Assembly: GCF_023721815.1 (NCBI RefSeq)
Contig: NZ_JAMDLI010000006.1
Coordinates: 1 to 64,000 of the forward strand
DNA length: 64,000 nucleotides
Direction of reading: 5' to 3'
Source of the DNA: Pleomorphomonas sp. JP5
Lineage (GTDB): Bacteria > Pseudomonadota > Alphaproteobacteria > Rhizobiales > Pleomorphomonadaceae
The number at the start of each line of letters is the position of its first letter. Position 1 is the stretch's first letter. Positions 19,595 through 29,522 of this stretch are shown here, one piece after another. Under the pieces are notes generated by a model. That model was not told where the DNA came from and ran no database searches. It worked only from the letters and a program-made list of their open reading frames with translations. The translations under genes and the position numbers were made by a program.

Positions 19595-21655
19595 CTACCG
19601 ACCCCTCGGCTTCCTCGCCGGTCCGCCGCCCACCGGCTTGCCAAACGTCCCCTTGGTGAGGAACTTCTGCGAGCCGTGCTTGGCGCCGGTGCGCCGCCCC
19701 TCGCCACCGCCAAGGCCCGTGCCGGCCGGCTGGAAGTTGGGGATCAGGTGGTGCTTCCCGTTGCCGATCAGGTCGGCGCGGCCCATCGACTTCAGCGCGT
19801 CGCGCAACAGCGGCCAGTTCTCCGGATCGTGGTAGCGCAGGAAGGCCTTGTGCAGGCGGCGCTGCTTCAGGCCCTTCACCGTCTCCACCCGTTCCGACCC
19901 GCCGCGCCTGACCGCCTTCAGCGGGTTGACGCCGGAATGGTACATGGCGGTGGACAGCGCCATCGGCGAGGGAAGGAAGGTCTGCACCTGATCGGCGCGA
20001 TAACCGTTCTTCTTCAGCCAGATGGCGAGGTTCATCATGTCCTCGTCCGACGTGCCGGGATGGGCGGCGATGAAGTAGGGGATCAGGAAATACTTCTTGC
20101 CCGCCTCGGCCGCCGCCGCGTCGAACAACTGCTTGAAGCGGTCGTAGGCGCCGATGCCCGGCTTCATCATCTTCGAAAGCGGGCCCTCTTCGGTATGCTC
20201 GGGCGCGATCTTCAGGTAGCCGCCAACGTGGTGGCGCACCAGTTCCTTGATGTAGGTCGGGCTCTTGACCGCGAGATCGTAGCGCACGCCCGAGGCCACC
20301 ATCACCTTCTTGACGCCCGGCACCGCCCTGACCTTGCGGTAGAGCTGGATCAGCGCCTCGTGGCTGGTGTTGAGGTTGGGACAGATGTCGGGATAGACGC
20401 AGGACGGCTTGCGGCAGGCGCTCTCGATCTTCGGGTCCTTGCAGGCAATCCGGTACATGTTGGCGGTGGGGCCGCCGATGTCGGAGATGATGCCGGTGAA
20501 GCCCTCGGTGCGATCGCGGATATGCTCGATTTCCTTGAGGATCGAGCCCTCCGACCGGTTCTGGATCACCCTGCCCTCGTGCTCGGTGATCGAGCAGAAG
20601 GAGCATCCGCCAAAACAGCCGCGCATGATGGTGACCGAGAAACGGATCATCTCCCAGGCGGGAATCTTGGCCTCGCCATAGGACGGGTGCGGACCACGCG
20701 CATAGGGCAGCTCGTAGACGCTGTCCATCTCCTCGGTGGTCAGCGGGATCGGCGGCGGCGTCACCCACAACTCGCGATCTCCGTGGCGCTGAACCAGTGG
20801 CCGGGCATTGCCGGGGTTGCTCTCGCGATGCAGCACGCGGCTGGCGCGGGCGTAGGTCTCCGCGTCCGCCTCCACCTGCTCGAAGGCCGGCAGGCGCAGC
20901 ACCGTGCCGGCGCCGAGCTGGCGAGCGCCCTCGTCGGCGCTCTCGATGTCGTCGGCATGCGCCTCCGTCCACCCCTCGGGCACGGCGGATTTCATCAACG
21001 CCACGCCGCGCACGTCATCGAAGGTAGTGGGGTCGCCTCCCTTGGCGATGCGGTGCGCCACCTCGACGATGGCGCGCTCGGCATTGCCGTAGAGCAGGAT
21101 GTCGGCCTTGGAATCCACCAGGATCGACCGGCGCACCTTGTCCGACCAGTAGTCGTAATGGGCGATGCGGCGGAGCGAGGATTCGATGCCGCCGAGCACG
21201 ATCGGCACGTCCTTGTAGGCCTCGCGGCAGCGCTGCGAGTAGACGATCACGGCACGGTCCGGGCGCTTGTCGCCCTCCCCGCCCGGCGTGTAGCTGTCGT
21301 TGTGGCGGATGCGGCGGTCGGAGGTGTAGCGGTTGACCATCGAATCCATGTTGCCGGAGGTCACCCCCCAGAACAGGTTCGGCTTGCCGAGCACCTTGAA
21401 CGCCTCGGCGCTCCTCCAGTCGGGCTGGTCGATGATGCCGACCCGGAACCCCTGCGCCTCAAGAAGGCGGCCGATGACCGCCATTCCGAACGAGGGATGA
21501 TCGACATAGGCGTCGCCCGTGACGACGATCACGTCGCAGCTGTCCCAGCCCAGCACATCCATCTCGGCGCGGCTGCGCGGCAGGAACGGCGCGGTGCCAA
21601 AACGGGCGGCCCAGTGCTTGCGGTAGGAAAAGATCGACTTCGCGGCTTCCATCAT
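19595..21655 (-). CDS. ygiQ: YgiQ family radical SAM protein
   Basis: A 686-residue protein with the YgiQ N-terminus ([23 protein letters not shown] type), [13 protein letters not shown], and the radical SAM cluster motif [10 protein letters not shown] (C-x3-C-x2-C). It also has the stretches [12 protein letters not shown] and YFIAAHPGT and a basic, glycine-rich tail. The biochemical role is unsettled. The start at 21655 ([15 protein letters not shown]) matches where homologues begin; 40 further upstream codons are open but unlike the family. It ends next to palindromic repeat B. Confidence 0.92.
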   Translation of the reverse strand: MMEAAKSIFSYRKHWAARFGTAPFLPRSRAEMDVLGWDSCDVIVVTGDAYVDHPSFGMAVIGRLLEAQGFRVGIIDQPDWRSAEAFKVLGKPNLFWGVTSGNMDSMVNRYTSDRRIRHNDSYTPGGEGDKRPDRAVIVYSQRCREAYKDVPIVLGGIESSLRRIAHYDYWSDKVRRSILVDSKADILLYGNAERAIVEVAHRIAKGGDPTTFDDVRGVALMKSAVPEGWTEAHADDIESADEGARQLGAGTVLRLPAFEQVEADAETYARASRVLHRESNPGNARPLVQRHGDRELWVTPPPIPLTTEEMDSVYELPYARGPHPSYGEAKIPAWEMIRFSVTIMRGCFGGCSFCSITEHEGRVIQNRSEGSILKEIEHIRDRTEGFTGIISDIGGPTANMYRIACKDPKIESACRKPSCVYPDICPNLNTSHEALIQLYRKVRAVPGVKKVMVASGVRYDLAVKSPTYIKELVRHHVGGYLKIAPEHTEEGPLSKMMKPGIGAYDRFKQLFDAAAAEAGKKYFLIPYFIAAHPGTSDEDMMNLAIWLKKNGYRADQVQTFLPSPMALSTAMYHSGVNPLKAVRRGGSERVETVKGLKQRRLHKAFLRYHDPENWPLLRDALKSMGRADLIGNGKHHLIPNFQPAGTGLGGGEGRRTGAKHGSQKFLTKGTFGKPVGGGPARKPRGR

Positions 21656-22044
21656 GGCCCTGCCGTTAACAGATTTGCCCCGGAGAGGAAACGCTTGAAG
21701 CGAGCGCCCGGAGACGACGTCGCGCAATCGGACAAGCCGACGGGAGCGCCAGACATCCGCCATTTCATCGGCCAAGGCGGCTTATACGTGCAATCACCAA
21801 TAGTGAAAACATCCAAAAAATAACAGCCGAGGTCGCGATTCCTTTTGTGTCCGGCGGCATTTTTTGCTAAGTTTAAGGCATGATGAATTTCTGAGCGCAG
21901 AATGCTCTGGCTCTATAAATAGAAACTGCCCTGGAAGCGTCCTAGGCCGAGCGAAACAGAAAAAGAACGATACGTAAGTTCGATTTTTATAACGTAAGGC
22001 TAAACGCCCCGAGCGAGCAGTTATATTAAAGGCTATACTTTAAG
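21656..22044. other. AT-rich intergenic region with a possible small RNA
   Basis: About 390 bp of unusually AT-rich sequence between ygiQ and the strong hairpin terminator at 22045-22074. No credible reading frame was found. The region has poly-A/T stretches and a block near 21920-21985 that could fold. Because the terminator has its best T tract on the plus strand, a plus-strand small RNA ending there is possible, but no family was recognised. Confidence 0.35.
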
Positions 22045-22074
22045 AAAAGCCGGAACAATTGCGTTCCGGCTTTT
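22045..22074. terminator. Strong intrinsic terminator
   Basis: A perfect 12-bp stem (AAAAGCCGGAAC with GTTCCGGCTTTT) around a six-base loop. On the plus strand it is followed by ACTTTTTC; on the minus strand the stem itself supplies TTTT. It can serve the minus-strand gene ending at 22135, or a plus-strand transcript from the AT-rich region upstream. Confidence 0.85.
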
Positions 22075-22134
22075 ACTTTTTCTATATAGAACACAAAACG
22101 GACCAGACGCTCGAGCGGCAGAAGAATGCTTGGG

Positions 22135-22977
22135 CTAATTCAACCGGTGATCGATCCAGAAAAGGCGCGCCCGCGTGGCGGCAGCGGCAAACTCCATCGT
22201 CACCTCGGTAAACCAGGCATCGAAGTCGGCGAGCAGTCGGCTGGACAAACTGACCCGCCGCCAGGCTTGCGCCTCGGCTGCCAGCAAACCTTGCGCCTCC
22301 GCCGCGTGCAGCAAGTTCCAGATCTGGCTTTTCGACACACAGAAGGCCGATGCGGTCTCCTTGACGTCGAAGGCAACCTGCATCGACCCGGTTGCCCACC
22401 ACTGGAGCAAGAGCTCCAGCAACATCGAAAACCCGCCGTCGCGCATGACGAAGAAGGCGACGGTCGGATGGCGCGCCAGGAAATCCAGTTCTTCGGTCGG
22501 CGCCAGCGCCCAATGGTAACGAAAGGCCAGCACGAACTCGGGCGTCTCCCGCTCCTCCCCGGTGAGGTGGAACAGCCCGAGCGGCCCCAGTGGCTCGAGT
22601 TGCGCCATCAGCCAGCGGTGATCCTCGCGCACCATCTTCTCGGTCGGCTGGAGGAGACGCTGGCGGCGGTCGCTGCCAGGCAGCGCCTCAAGGAAGCCGA
22701 GCTTGCGCAGAAGCAGCGCCTGCGCCGCGACCCGGCCGGGACTGAGGTTGCGATAGTCCGCCGACAGCTTCTGCAGGCACGTGAGCGTTGGCGTTGGCGC
22801 GGCGGGATCGAAGACGCGGCAGGCGTGAATGTGCAACGCGCAGCCGAAAATGGCGTGACGCGGCAAGGTGTTCACTGCCTTGTTGAGGAGGCCGGTGTTT
22901 CGATAGAGCGCGCTCGCCCCTTCGATATAGACGCCTCGTGCCTCTGGAAATCCCATCGCTCCCCCGTCAGACGACAT
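22135..22977 (-). CDS. Hypothetical protein with two winged-helix-like segments
   Basis: A 280-residue protein I cannot name. Residues about 62-118 resemble a MarR-like winged helix (KLSADYRNLSPGRVAAQALL, then LGFLE and a basic wing RRQRLLQPTEK). Residues about 198-250 hold a second helix-turn-helix (FDVKETASAFCVSKSQIWNLL followed by GLL and RRVSLS). Between them is a hydrophobic, Trp-rich linker. The layout suggests a DNA-binding regulator with an internally repeated fold. An alternative start lies at 22956, with GGGGGAG just upstream. A terminator follows 60 bp downstream. Confidence 0.6.
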   Translation of the reverse strand: MSSDGGAMGFPEARGVYIEGASALYRNTGLLNKAVNTLPRHAIFGCALHIHACRVFDPAAPTPTLTCLQKLSADYRNLSPGRVAAQALLLRKLGFLEALPGSDRRQRLLQPTEKMVREDHRWLMAQLEPLGPLGLFHLTGEERETPEFVLAFRYHWALAPTEELDFLARHPTVAFFVMRDGGFSMLLELLLQWWATGSMQVAFDVKETASAFCVSKSQIWNLLHAAEAQGLLAAEAQAWRRVSLSSRLLADFDAWFTEVTMEFAAAATRARLFWIDHRLN

Positions 22978-23207
22978 GGCGATGATACTTTTGTATTATA
23001 TTCGATCAGTCACATTTTTCAAAGCGTCCATCTCGTCTTGCGAAGTATGTCTGTTGCACGGTTGATCATACTTGCGCCAAGTCTCCTGACGCTCACTTGC
23101 TCCGAGGCGCCCCACGTCGTGCGAAAACAAGCGCGGCACCGGATTTGACTTTTGAAACCGGGCTGACATAAGGCGCCAGACCGACTGACAGGAAGATAAG
23201 CTCCCGG

Positions 23208-24425
23208 ATGGATGAGAAAATGGCGGACGTGGCGATCGTCGGTGGTGGACCGGCCGGGCTGATGGCGGCGGAGGTGCTGGCAAGCAAGGGCTGCCGCGTC
23301 ACCATCTACGACGGCATGCCGAGCCTGGCGCGCAAGCTGCTGCTGGCCGGCAAGAGCGGCCTCAACCTCACCCATGCCGAGCCCTGGGACCGCTTCATCA
23401 CCCGCTACAGTCCAGCCGCGCCGGCGCTCCTCGCCGCGCTCGATGCCTTTCGCCCCGACACCCTCGTCGCCTGGGCCAACGCCCTTGGCGCCGATTGCTT
23501 CGTCGGCTCGTCCGGCCGGGTGTTCCCCAAGGCGATGAAAGCATCGCCACTCCTGCGCGCCTGGCTCAGGCGGCTCGCCGACCAGGGCGCCATGGTGAAG
23601 ACGCGTCATCGCTGGACCGGCTTTGCCAACGGCGGACTGACCTTCGACACGCCGGATGGGCCGGCCGAGATCCAGGCCAATGCAGTGTTGTTCGCGCTCG
23701 GCGGCGCATCCTGGCCGCGCCTCGGCTCGGATGCCGCCTGGGTCGCCCCCTTCCGGAGCATCGGCATCGAGGTCGCCGACCTCAGACCGGCCAACGCCGG
23801 CTTCGATGTCGCGTGGGACGCACTGTTCGTCGAGCGCTTTGCAGGCAGCCCGGTCAAGTCGGTGACGGTCACCTCGGACGCCGGCACGACGCCGGGCGAG
23901 TTCGTCATCTCACGCCATGGCGTCGAGGGCAGCCTCGTCTACGCTCATTCCGCCGCCCTGCGCGACCGCCTCGCCCGCGACGGCAAGGCCGATCTGGTGG
24001 TCGATCTGGCGCCGGGCCGCGCCGCCGAGCGCCTCGCCCGCGACCTTGCCCGGCAGGACGCCAAGGCATCGTTCAGCAATCGTCTGAGGAAGGGCGCCGG
24101 GCTCGACGGCGTCAAGGCGGCGCTGGCCCGGCTGTTCTCGTCGGAGGAGGAACGCCGCGATCCGGACCGGCTGGCCGCGCGCCTCAAGGCGTTGCCCATC
24201 CCGCTCGTCCGCATCCGGCCGATCGAAGAGGCGATCTCCTCGGCCGGCGGCATCCGCTTTTCCGACATCGACGACCGCTTCATGCTGAAGGCGCGGCCGG
24301 GCATCTTCGTCGCCGGCGAAATGCTCGACTGGGAAGCGCCGACCGGTGGCTACCTCCTCACCGGCTGTTTCGCCACCGGCCGCGCGGCGGCCAGCGGCGT
24401 TCTCAACTGGCTCGAAAGCGCTTAG
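23208..24425 (+). CDS. HI0933/BaiN-like flavoprotein (TIGR03862 type)
   Basis: A 405-residue FAD protein with an N-terminal dinucleotide-binding motif ([15 protein letters not shown]). It also has the family loop [16 protein letters not shown] and a C-terminal FAD contact ([27 protein letters not shown]). Members of this family are predicted oxidoreductases with few proven substrates. ATG at 23208 is taken; ATG at 23220 is possible. The stop overlaps that of convergent folD by four bases. Confidence 0.88.
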   Translation: MDEKMADVAIVGGGPAGLMAAEVLASKGCRVTIYDGMPSLARKLLLAGKSGLNLTHAEPWDRFITRYSPAAPALLAALDAFRPDTLVAWANALGADCFVGSSGRVFPKAMKASPLLRAWLRRLADQGAMVKTRHRWTGFANGGLTFDTPDGPAEIQANAVLFALGGASWPRLGSDAAWVAPFRSIGIEVADLRPANAGFDVAWDALFVERFAGSPVKSVTVTSDAGTTPGEFVISRHGVEGSLVYAHSAALRDRLARDGKADLVVDLAPGRAAERLARDLARQDAKASFSNRLRKGAGLDGVKAALARLFSSEEERRDPDRLAARLKALPIPLVRIRPIEEAISSAGGIRFSDIDDRFMLKARPGIFVAGEMLDWEAPTGGYLLTGCFATGRAAASGVLNWLESA

Positions 24426-25288
24426 CCGGCGATCCGCCGCGCCGCCGAATCCAGCGTGTTCAGCATCAGGCAGGCGATGGTCATCGGGCCGACGCCCTTG
24501 GGCACCGGCGTGATGTGGCCGGCAACCTCGGCGGCCGAGGCAAAATCGACGTCGCCGACCAGCTTGCCCTTGCCGTCCACCTCGATGCGGTTGATGCCGA
24601 CGTCGATCACCACCGCGCCCGGCTTCACCCAGTCGCCCTTCACCATCAGCGGGCGACCGACGGCGGCCACCAGCACGTCGGCGGTGCGGCAGAGAGCCGG
24701 CAGGTCGGCGGTCTTGGAGTGGGCGATGGTCACCGTGGCGTTCTTCTGAAGGAGCAGTTGAGCCATCGGCTTGCCGACGATGTTGGAGCGGCCGATCACC
24801 ACGGCATGCTTGCCGGCGAGGTTGGGCAGAATGCGGTCGATCAGGATCTGCGAGCCACGCGGCGTGCAGGGCACGAAGCCCGGCAGGCCGATGGAGAGAC
24901 GGCCGGCATTGACCGGGTGGAAGCCGTCGACATCCTTGTCGGGGTCGATCAGACCGAGCACCTTGTCGGCGTCGATCTGCTTGGGCAGCGGCAGCTGCAC
25001 CAGGATGCCATGCACCGCCGGATCGGCGTTGAGCTTGCCGACGAGGTCGAGCAGGTCGGCCTCCGAGGTGTCGGCCGGCAGGATGTGTTCGAAGCTCTTG
25101 AGGCCGCACTCGGCGGTCGCCTTCAACTTGTTGCGCACGTAGACGCCGCTCGCCGGATCGTCGCCGACCAGCACCACCGCGAGACCGGGAACGACGCCAT
25201 GCTTGGCTTTCATCTCGGCGGCGCGAACGGCGATGTCCTGACGGAGCTCGGCGGCGATGGCAAAGCCATCGATAATCTGTGCGACCAT
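24422..25288 (-). CDS. folD: Bifunctional methylenetetrahydrofolate dehydrogenase/methenyltetrahydrofolate cyclohydrolase
   Basis: A 288-residue FolD with the catalytic lysine motif YVRNKLKA, the conserved PLPKQI segment ([16 protein letters not shown]), and the NADP-site loop [18 protein letters not shown]. It interconverts one-carbon folate derivatives for purine and formyl-Met-tRNA synthesis. GAGGGG lies about ten bases before the ATG. Its 3' end overlaps the convergent flavoprotein gene by four bases. Confidence 0.97.
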   Translation of the reverse strand: MVAQIIDGFAIAAELRQDIAVRAAEMKAKHGVVPGLAVVLVGDDPASGVYVRNKLKATAECGLKSFEHILPADTSEADLLDLVGKLNADPAVHGILVQLPLPKQIDADKVLGLIDPDKDVDGFHPVNAGRLSIGLPGFVPCTPRGSQILIDRILPNLAGKHAVVIGRSNIVGKPMAQLLLQKNATVTIAHSKTADLPALCRTADVLVAAVGRPLMVKGDWVKPGAVVIDVGINRIEVDGKGKLVGDVDFASAAEVAGHITPVPKGVGPMTIACLMLNTLDSAARRIAG

Positions 25289-25432
25289 GGCGGTGTCCCC
25301 TCGTGGCTGAAGACCGGGCCTAACCAGATAAGCCCGGCGATTGCAAGCGGCACGAAGGGATCAATCGAGTAAGGTGGCGGAATGAGGGTCGCCCAAGGGA
25401 TCTGCCTGCAAGGGGCATCGCGGCATCGAGCA

Positions 25433-25584
25433 CCCTATATCCGCCCCTTGCGTTCTTGTCCTGAGGTCCTGCGCCTTCGCGCAGGATGACGGAATTATAT
25501 ATTTAAAACATATACATAGATCGTCATCCTGCGCGAAGACGCAGGACCTCAGGCAGAAAGAGGCGTGCGGCCGATATCAGGCCC
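25433..25584. repeat. Palindromic intergenic repeat, copy C
   Basis: This copy is intact. The core arms 25460-25491 and 25522-25553 are 32 bases each and pair with a single mismatch around a 30-base AT-rich loop. Outer arms extend the symmetry imperfectly, with CTATATC on the left matching GATATCAG on the right. It lies between folD and the succinylglutamate desuccinylase-like gene and ends three bases before the latter's stop codon. As RNA it would form a very long hairpin on either strand. Confidence 0.85.
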
Positions 25585-25586
25585 CC

Positions 25587-26627
25587 TCAGCTCTCCAGCG
25601 CCCCGCCATCCTTGGCCGTCACCGACCGCGTGTCGCCGACGATCTTCACGAGATCGTCGCCTATGCGTATGGCGCGGGCGAGCACCCGCGTCAGCACGAG
25701 GCCCGCCGCCATGGCGTGCACCGGCACGGACGGCTCGCCCGGAACCGGGATCATCTCGGCGACGAGCTGGCCGGCGTTGACGACATCGCCCGGCTTGACG
25801 TGGAAGAAGGCCATGCCGCCGACCGGCGCGCGCACCATCTCGACATAGGACTGCGGCACGCCTTTACCCTTGAACGGCCCCACCGGCGCCGCCGACGCGT
25901 CGGCGATCACCCCACGCCCGACCAGGAAGCGATAGAGCCCATCGCCGTCTCTCTCGGCCGTTTCCGGCCCGACGTCGTGAATGCCCTTCAGCTCCACCGT
26001 CGCCACGACACGCCGCTCGAAGTTGCCGGCGGCGAGATGCGGCCGGAAGGCCGCCTCGTCGAAGGACGCGTCGGTGCCGCCCTCGAAGGTCAGCACGGCG
26101 CCGCAGTCGAGCGCGGCGGCAAGGTCGGCGCTGTGCGGCCAGAGCTCGGCCGGCATGTAGAGGTAGTTCGGCCCCTCGTTGTCGCAGTGGAGGTCGAGCA
26201 CCAGATCGGCGTCGAGGGCCAGCGCCTGCAACGCCGCCTTCAGTCGGCGATCGCAGGACACCGTGTCCGGCAGCGAGAGAAGCGCCGGGTCGGGCCGGTC
26301 GATCAGCGCGAAGGCGCGGTTGAAGTTGGTGCGGCTGCCGTAGAAAAAGCGGCCCTGATGGTCGTCCCACTGGAACTGGTTGAGACCGATCGGATTGGCG
26401 AACGGGACGACAGTGATCGAGCCCTTCAGCCGCCCCTCGGCCTCCGCCGCCTTGAGCTTCGGAATGAGGACGTGCAGCGCCGCGACGCCCGGCAGTTCGT
26501 TGCCGTGCAGCGCCGCCTGCAGATAGGCCTTGGGCGCCTTGGGGTCTGTGCCGGCAAAGCGCAGCGCCGTCAGGGAGTAGCTGAGACCCGGCATGTCGCC
26601 GGGAATGGTCAGAAGCGTCTTGTCCAT
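25587..26627 (-). CDS. Succinylglutamate desuccinylase/aspartoacylase family protein
   Basis: A 346-residue zinc-peptidase-fold protein with the metal motif HGNELPG (His and Glu ligands), the family stretch NPIGLNQFQWDD, and DLHCDNEGP with the third ligand. The C-terminal domain (about residues 265-335) resembles the barrel of M14-type deacylases. Family members cleave N-acyl amino acids or related amides. The exact substrate is not evident and no arginine catabolism genes adjoin. Palindromic repeat C lies directly after the stop. Confidence 0.83.
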   Translation of the reverse strand: MDKTLLTIPGDMPGLSYSLTALRFAGTDPKAPKAYLQAALHGNELPGVAALHVLIPKLKAAEAEGRLKGSITVVPFANPIGLNQFQWDDHQGRFFYGSRTNFNRAFALIDRPDPALLSLPDTVSCDRRLKAALQALALDADLVLDLHCDNEGPNYLYMPAELWPHSADLAAALDCGAVLTFEGGTDASFDEAAFRPHLAAGNFERRVVATVELKGIHDVGPETAERDGDGLYRFLVGRGVIADASAAPVGPFKGKGVPQSYVEMVRAPVGGMAFFHVKPGDVVNAGQLVAEMIPVPGEPSVPVHAMAAGLVLTRVLARAIRIGDDLVKIVGDTRSVTAKDGGALES

Positions 26628-26699
26628 ACCGTCCGTCCGTAGAAAATGCGAATGCTTCCTAGCACTCCGGACGGTGGCAAGGCCATGAAAAACAACGGC

Positions 26700-28160
26700 T
26701 CAAAGCGCCACAGCGGTCAGGGCCGAGACCGTGGCCGGCGTTCCCGCCTCGAACACCTTGCCGATGCCGATCACCAGTGGCTGGTCGGTGGGCACCGAGC
26801 CGAGCGTGAGGAGATCGGCGAGGCGGTGACGCTCAAGCTTCTGCCCGCGCTGGCCGACGCCGAAGCCGAACACCACCGGCGTCTCGCCGGGGAGGCCCTC
26901 GGCGACCAGCCGCTCGGCCACCCGGCCGGCGGTGCGGCCGCCCATGTAGACGATCAGCGTCGTGTCGGGATCGGCGAGGCCTCGCCAGTCCAGCCCCTCG
27001 TCGAGCTCGCCGCTCTTGGCGTGGCCGGTGACGAAGCGCAGCGAATGGGCGGCGTCGCGGTGGGTCAACGTGGCGCCGAGCGCGGCGGCCAGCGCGATGC
27101 CAGCCGAAATGCCTGGCACCACGTCCACGGGGACGCCCTCGGCCCTGAGCCGGTCGATCTCCTCGCCGGCCCGGCCGAACACCATAGGGTCGCCCGCCTT
27201 CAGGCGCACGACCCGCTCGCCGGCCCGCGCCAGCTCGACCATCAGGTCATTGATGTCTTCCTGCTTGCAGGAGGCCTTGCCGCCGCGCTTGCCAACAACG
27301 ACGCGCCGCGCCTCGCGGCGGGCCAGCTCCAGCACGTCCGCGGAGACGAGATCGTCGTAGAGCACCACGTCGGCCGACTGCAGCGCCCGCACCGCCTTCA
27401 GCGTCAGGAGCTCTGGCTCGCCGGGACCGGCGCCAACCAGAATGACCCGACCGGGCGGTTCATCCGCATGGGCGGCGCCCTCGGCTTCGGCGACGAGGCG
27501 CGCCGCCTCCCCCTCTTCGGGGGCGGCGCCAAAGGCGCGTTCGGCGAAGCGCTCCCAGAAGCCACGGCGCGGCGCGCCGGGCGCAAGCGCCGATGTGACG
27601 GCGTCGCGGATGCGTCCGGCCAGCGCGCCCCAGGCGGACAGAGCCGGCGGCAACAGCGCTTCGATGCGGCGACGGATCGCCTGCCCCAGCACCGGCGCCG
27701 CGCCGTCGGTTGAGATGCCGATCACCACCGGCGAACGATTGACGATGGAGCCGAACAGCACGTCGCAGGCATCGGGCTTGTCGATGACGTTGACCAGCGC
27801 CCTCGCGGCATGACCGGCCGCCTGGAATGCCGCGATCTCCTCGGGCGCGTCGCTGTCGAGCACGGCCAGCGCCGCGCCGACGAGATCGGCCTCGGTCCAG
27901 GTGCGGCGATGGAGGGTAAGGTTGCCCGGCGGCGTACCACGTTCGATCACCGCCACGAGTTCCACATCCGGCGTCTCGGCGAACACGTGAACGTCGCCTC
28001 CGGCCGCCGAGAACAGTTCCGCCTTCCAGGCCGCCGCCTCCGATGCGCCCGCCACCACCACCCGACGCCCCGTGAGGTCGACGAACAATGGCAGCCGGGC
28101 AAGCGGCTGCATGCGGGCGGGAAAGGTGCGAAGCGGGGCGCGCGCGTCGCGCTCGGTCAT
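26700..28160 (-). CDS. cysG: Siroheme synthase (precorrin-2 dehydrogenase/ferrochelatase fused to uroporphyrinogen-III methyltransferase)
   Basis: The fused CysG layout is complete. The N-terminal half holds a NAD-binding Rossmann fold (RVVVAGASEAAAWKAEL) and the sirohydrochlorin region (GISTDGAAPVLGQAIRR). The C-terminal half is a SUMT domain with VGAGPGEPELLTLKA, GDPMVFGRAGEE and VPGISAGIA. It makes siroheme for sulfite and nitrite reductases. The preferred start is ATG at 28160 with AGGA eight bases upstream (486 residues); ATG at 28169 and TTG at 28178 are alternatives. No cysteine-biosynthesis genes follow. Confidence 0.95.
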   Translation of the reverse strand: MTERDARAPLRTFPARMQPLARLPLFVDLTGRRVVVAGASEAAAWKAELFSAAGGDVHVFAETPDVELVAVIERGTPPGNLTLHRRTWTEADLVGAALAVLDSDAPEEIAAFQAAGHAARALVNVIDKPDACDVLFGSIVNRSPVVIGISTDGAAPVLGQAIRRRIEALLPPALSAWGALAGRIRDAVTSALAPGAPRRGFWERFAERAFGAAPEEGEAARLVAEAEGAAHADEPPGRVILVGAGPGEPELLTLKAVRALQSADVVLYDDLVSADVLELARREARRVVVGKRGGKASCKQEDINDLMVELARAGERVVRLKAGDPMVFGRAGEEIDRLRAEGVPVDVVPGISAGIALAAALGATLTHRDAAHSLRFVTGHAKSGELDEGLDWRGLADPDTTLIVYMGGRTAGRVAERLVAEGLPGETPVVFGFGVGQRGQKLERHRLADLLTLGSVPTDQPLVIGIGKVFEAGTPATVSALTAVAL

Positions 28161-28178
28161 CTCGGGCATCCTGTTCAA

Positions 28179-28558
28179 GGGTCAGGGTCTGGGTTCGGCG
28201 CCAGTATCTCAAAGGCGGCGCCCCGGCAGAAGAACCGGCGTGCCAAACTCCGTCCATAGCCGGATTTTCATTATCCGAATACTGGCAAGGACAGTCAGCT
28301 TTTTCTCTGACAAGCGATCGCGTCCGGCCCGAAACACTTCGTCGCCGGCACCGACGCCCGGAAGGAAAGGCGGCGATACCGACGACGATGCTGCGCTTGG
28401 CCCTGTTGCGGACCGGTTCCCTTGGAAGGTGCGCCGTTCTCGGCCCACTCGCGTTTCTACAAAGCAGGATGCGTGCCAGCCCCAAGCCAGCCAACACCCC
28501 ACCGGAGAGCGGTCGCCCCGGTCGGTAAGCGCCTATTTCATGGGCATCTGCCTATCGG
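28179..28558. other. Intergenic region between the sugar kinase gene and cysG
   Basis: About 380 bp with no supported gene. Several overlapping open frames exist on the plus strand, but they lack ribosome-binding sites and family similarity. It should hold the cysG promoter on the minus strand, but I could not fix -35/-10 boxes. Confidence 0.45.
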
Positions 28559-29497
28559 TCAGCCAGCGCCGACGCCGAGATCGGCCACAAGGTTCATGTC
28601 GATCAATGCGCCGCGCGCCTGGATCACCCGCGCCGCCACCGCGTGGCCATGCCGCACCGCTTCCGCCGGCGAACGACCACCAGCAAGGCGGGCGGCGAGA
28701 TAGCCGGCGTTGAAGCTGTCACCGGCGCCGGTGGTATCCACCGGACGATCGACGCGTTCGGCCGCCACCCAGGCGTCGAGCCCGCCGGCCCGAACCAGCG
28801 TCGGCTCTGCGCCAGCCTTGACGACGACCTCCCGCACGCCCAGCGCAGCGATGCGGTCGGCCGTGCCAATGGCGTCGGCGTCGCCGTAAAGCTCGGCATC
28901 ATCGGGCGAGGTCGGCAGCGCGATGGTTGCGGCTCGGTAGCCCTCGATGATCGCAGCCGCCATGGTCGATGGGTCGGGCCAGAGACGCGGGCGAAGATTG
29001 GGATCGAACACCACCTCGCCGCCGCGCGCACGCACCTTGGCGAGCGCGGCGAAAAGCGCGCGTCGATGCTCTGATGACAGGATGGCCAGCGTGATGCCGG
29101 AGAAGTAGGCGACGTCGACATCGGCCAGCGCCGCGTCGAGACGCGTGCTCACCGAAGCGAGCAGCTTGGCGGCGGACTCGTTGCGCCAGTAGGTGAACGA
29201 GCGTTCCGCGCCATTCAGCGTGATGAGGTAGAGGCCGACGGTGCGGCCGGCGACCCGGTCGATGGCCGAGGTGTCGATGCCGGCGCTGGCGATGAAGTCG
29301 ACCATCTCGTCCGAGAGGGCGTCGGACCCGACGCCGGTCACGTATTTGACCAGAGACTTCCCGCGATCCAGCAGCGCCCTCAGATACCAGGCGGTGTTGA
29401 GCGTATCGCCTGCGAAACCGCGCTGATAAAGGCCGCCCGCCTGCGGCGCCAGTTCGACCATGCACTCGCCTATGCTGGCAAAGCGTGCCGCCATCAT
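28559..29497 (-). CDS. kdgK: PfkB-family sugar kinase, probably 2-keto-3-deoxygluconate kinase
   Basis: A 312-residue ribokinase-fold protein with the N-terminal GECMVEL motif, the substrate-lid region GGLYQRGFAGDTLNTAWYL, and the ATP/anion-hole motif DTTGAGDSFNAGYLA with the catalytic Asp. GECMVEL and the GDTLNTA-type loop favour 2-keto-3-deoxygluconate kinase, which would feed the Entner-Doudoroff pathway and suit periplasmic glucose oxidation by gcd. Other PfkB substrates remain possible. A run of ten G (minus strand) lies directly before the ribosome-binding site. Confidence 0.85.
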   Translation of the reverse strand: MMAARFASIGECMVELAPQAGGLYQRGFAGDTLNTAWYLRALLDRGKSLVKYVTGVGSDALSDEMVDFIASAGIDTSAIDRVAGRTVGLYLITLNGAERSFTYWRNESAAKLLASVSTRLDAALADVDVAYFSGITLAILSSEHRRALFAALAKVRARGGEVVFDPNLRPRLWPDPSTMAAAIIEGYRAATIALPTSPDDAELYGDADAIGTADRIAALGVREVVVKAGAEPTLVRAGGLDAWVAAERVDRPVDTTGAGDSFNAGYLAARLAGGRSPAEAVRHGHAVAARVIQARGALIDMNLVADLGVGAG

Positions 29498-29512
29498 CTT
29501 CTCCCCCCCCCC

Positions 29513-29522
29513 AAAGAACGGT
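29513..29522 (-). repeat. Homopolymer tract of ten G upstream of the sugar kinase start
   Basis: Ten consecutive C on the plus strand (G10 in the transcript) run into GAGAAG and the ATG pair of the sugar kinase gene. The tract overlaps the ribosome-binding region, so slippage would change the spacing or strength of that site. It could also be sequencing noise at a homopolymer. Confidence 0.6.

Noticed and set aside
19490-21823. A 777-codon plus-strand frame opposite ygiQ
   Set aside because: Antisense codon shadow of a clear radical SAM gene; it begins within the loop of palindromic repeat B.
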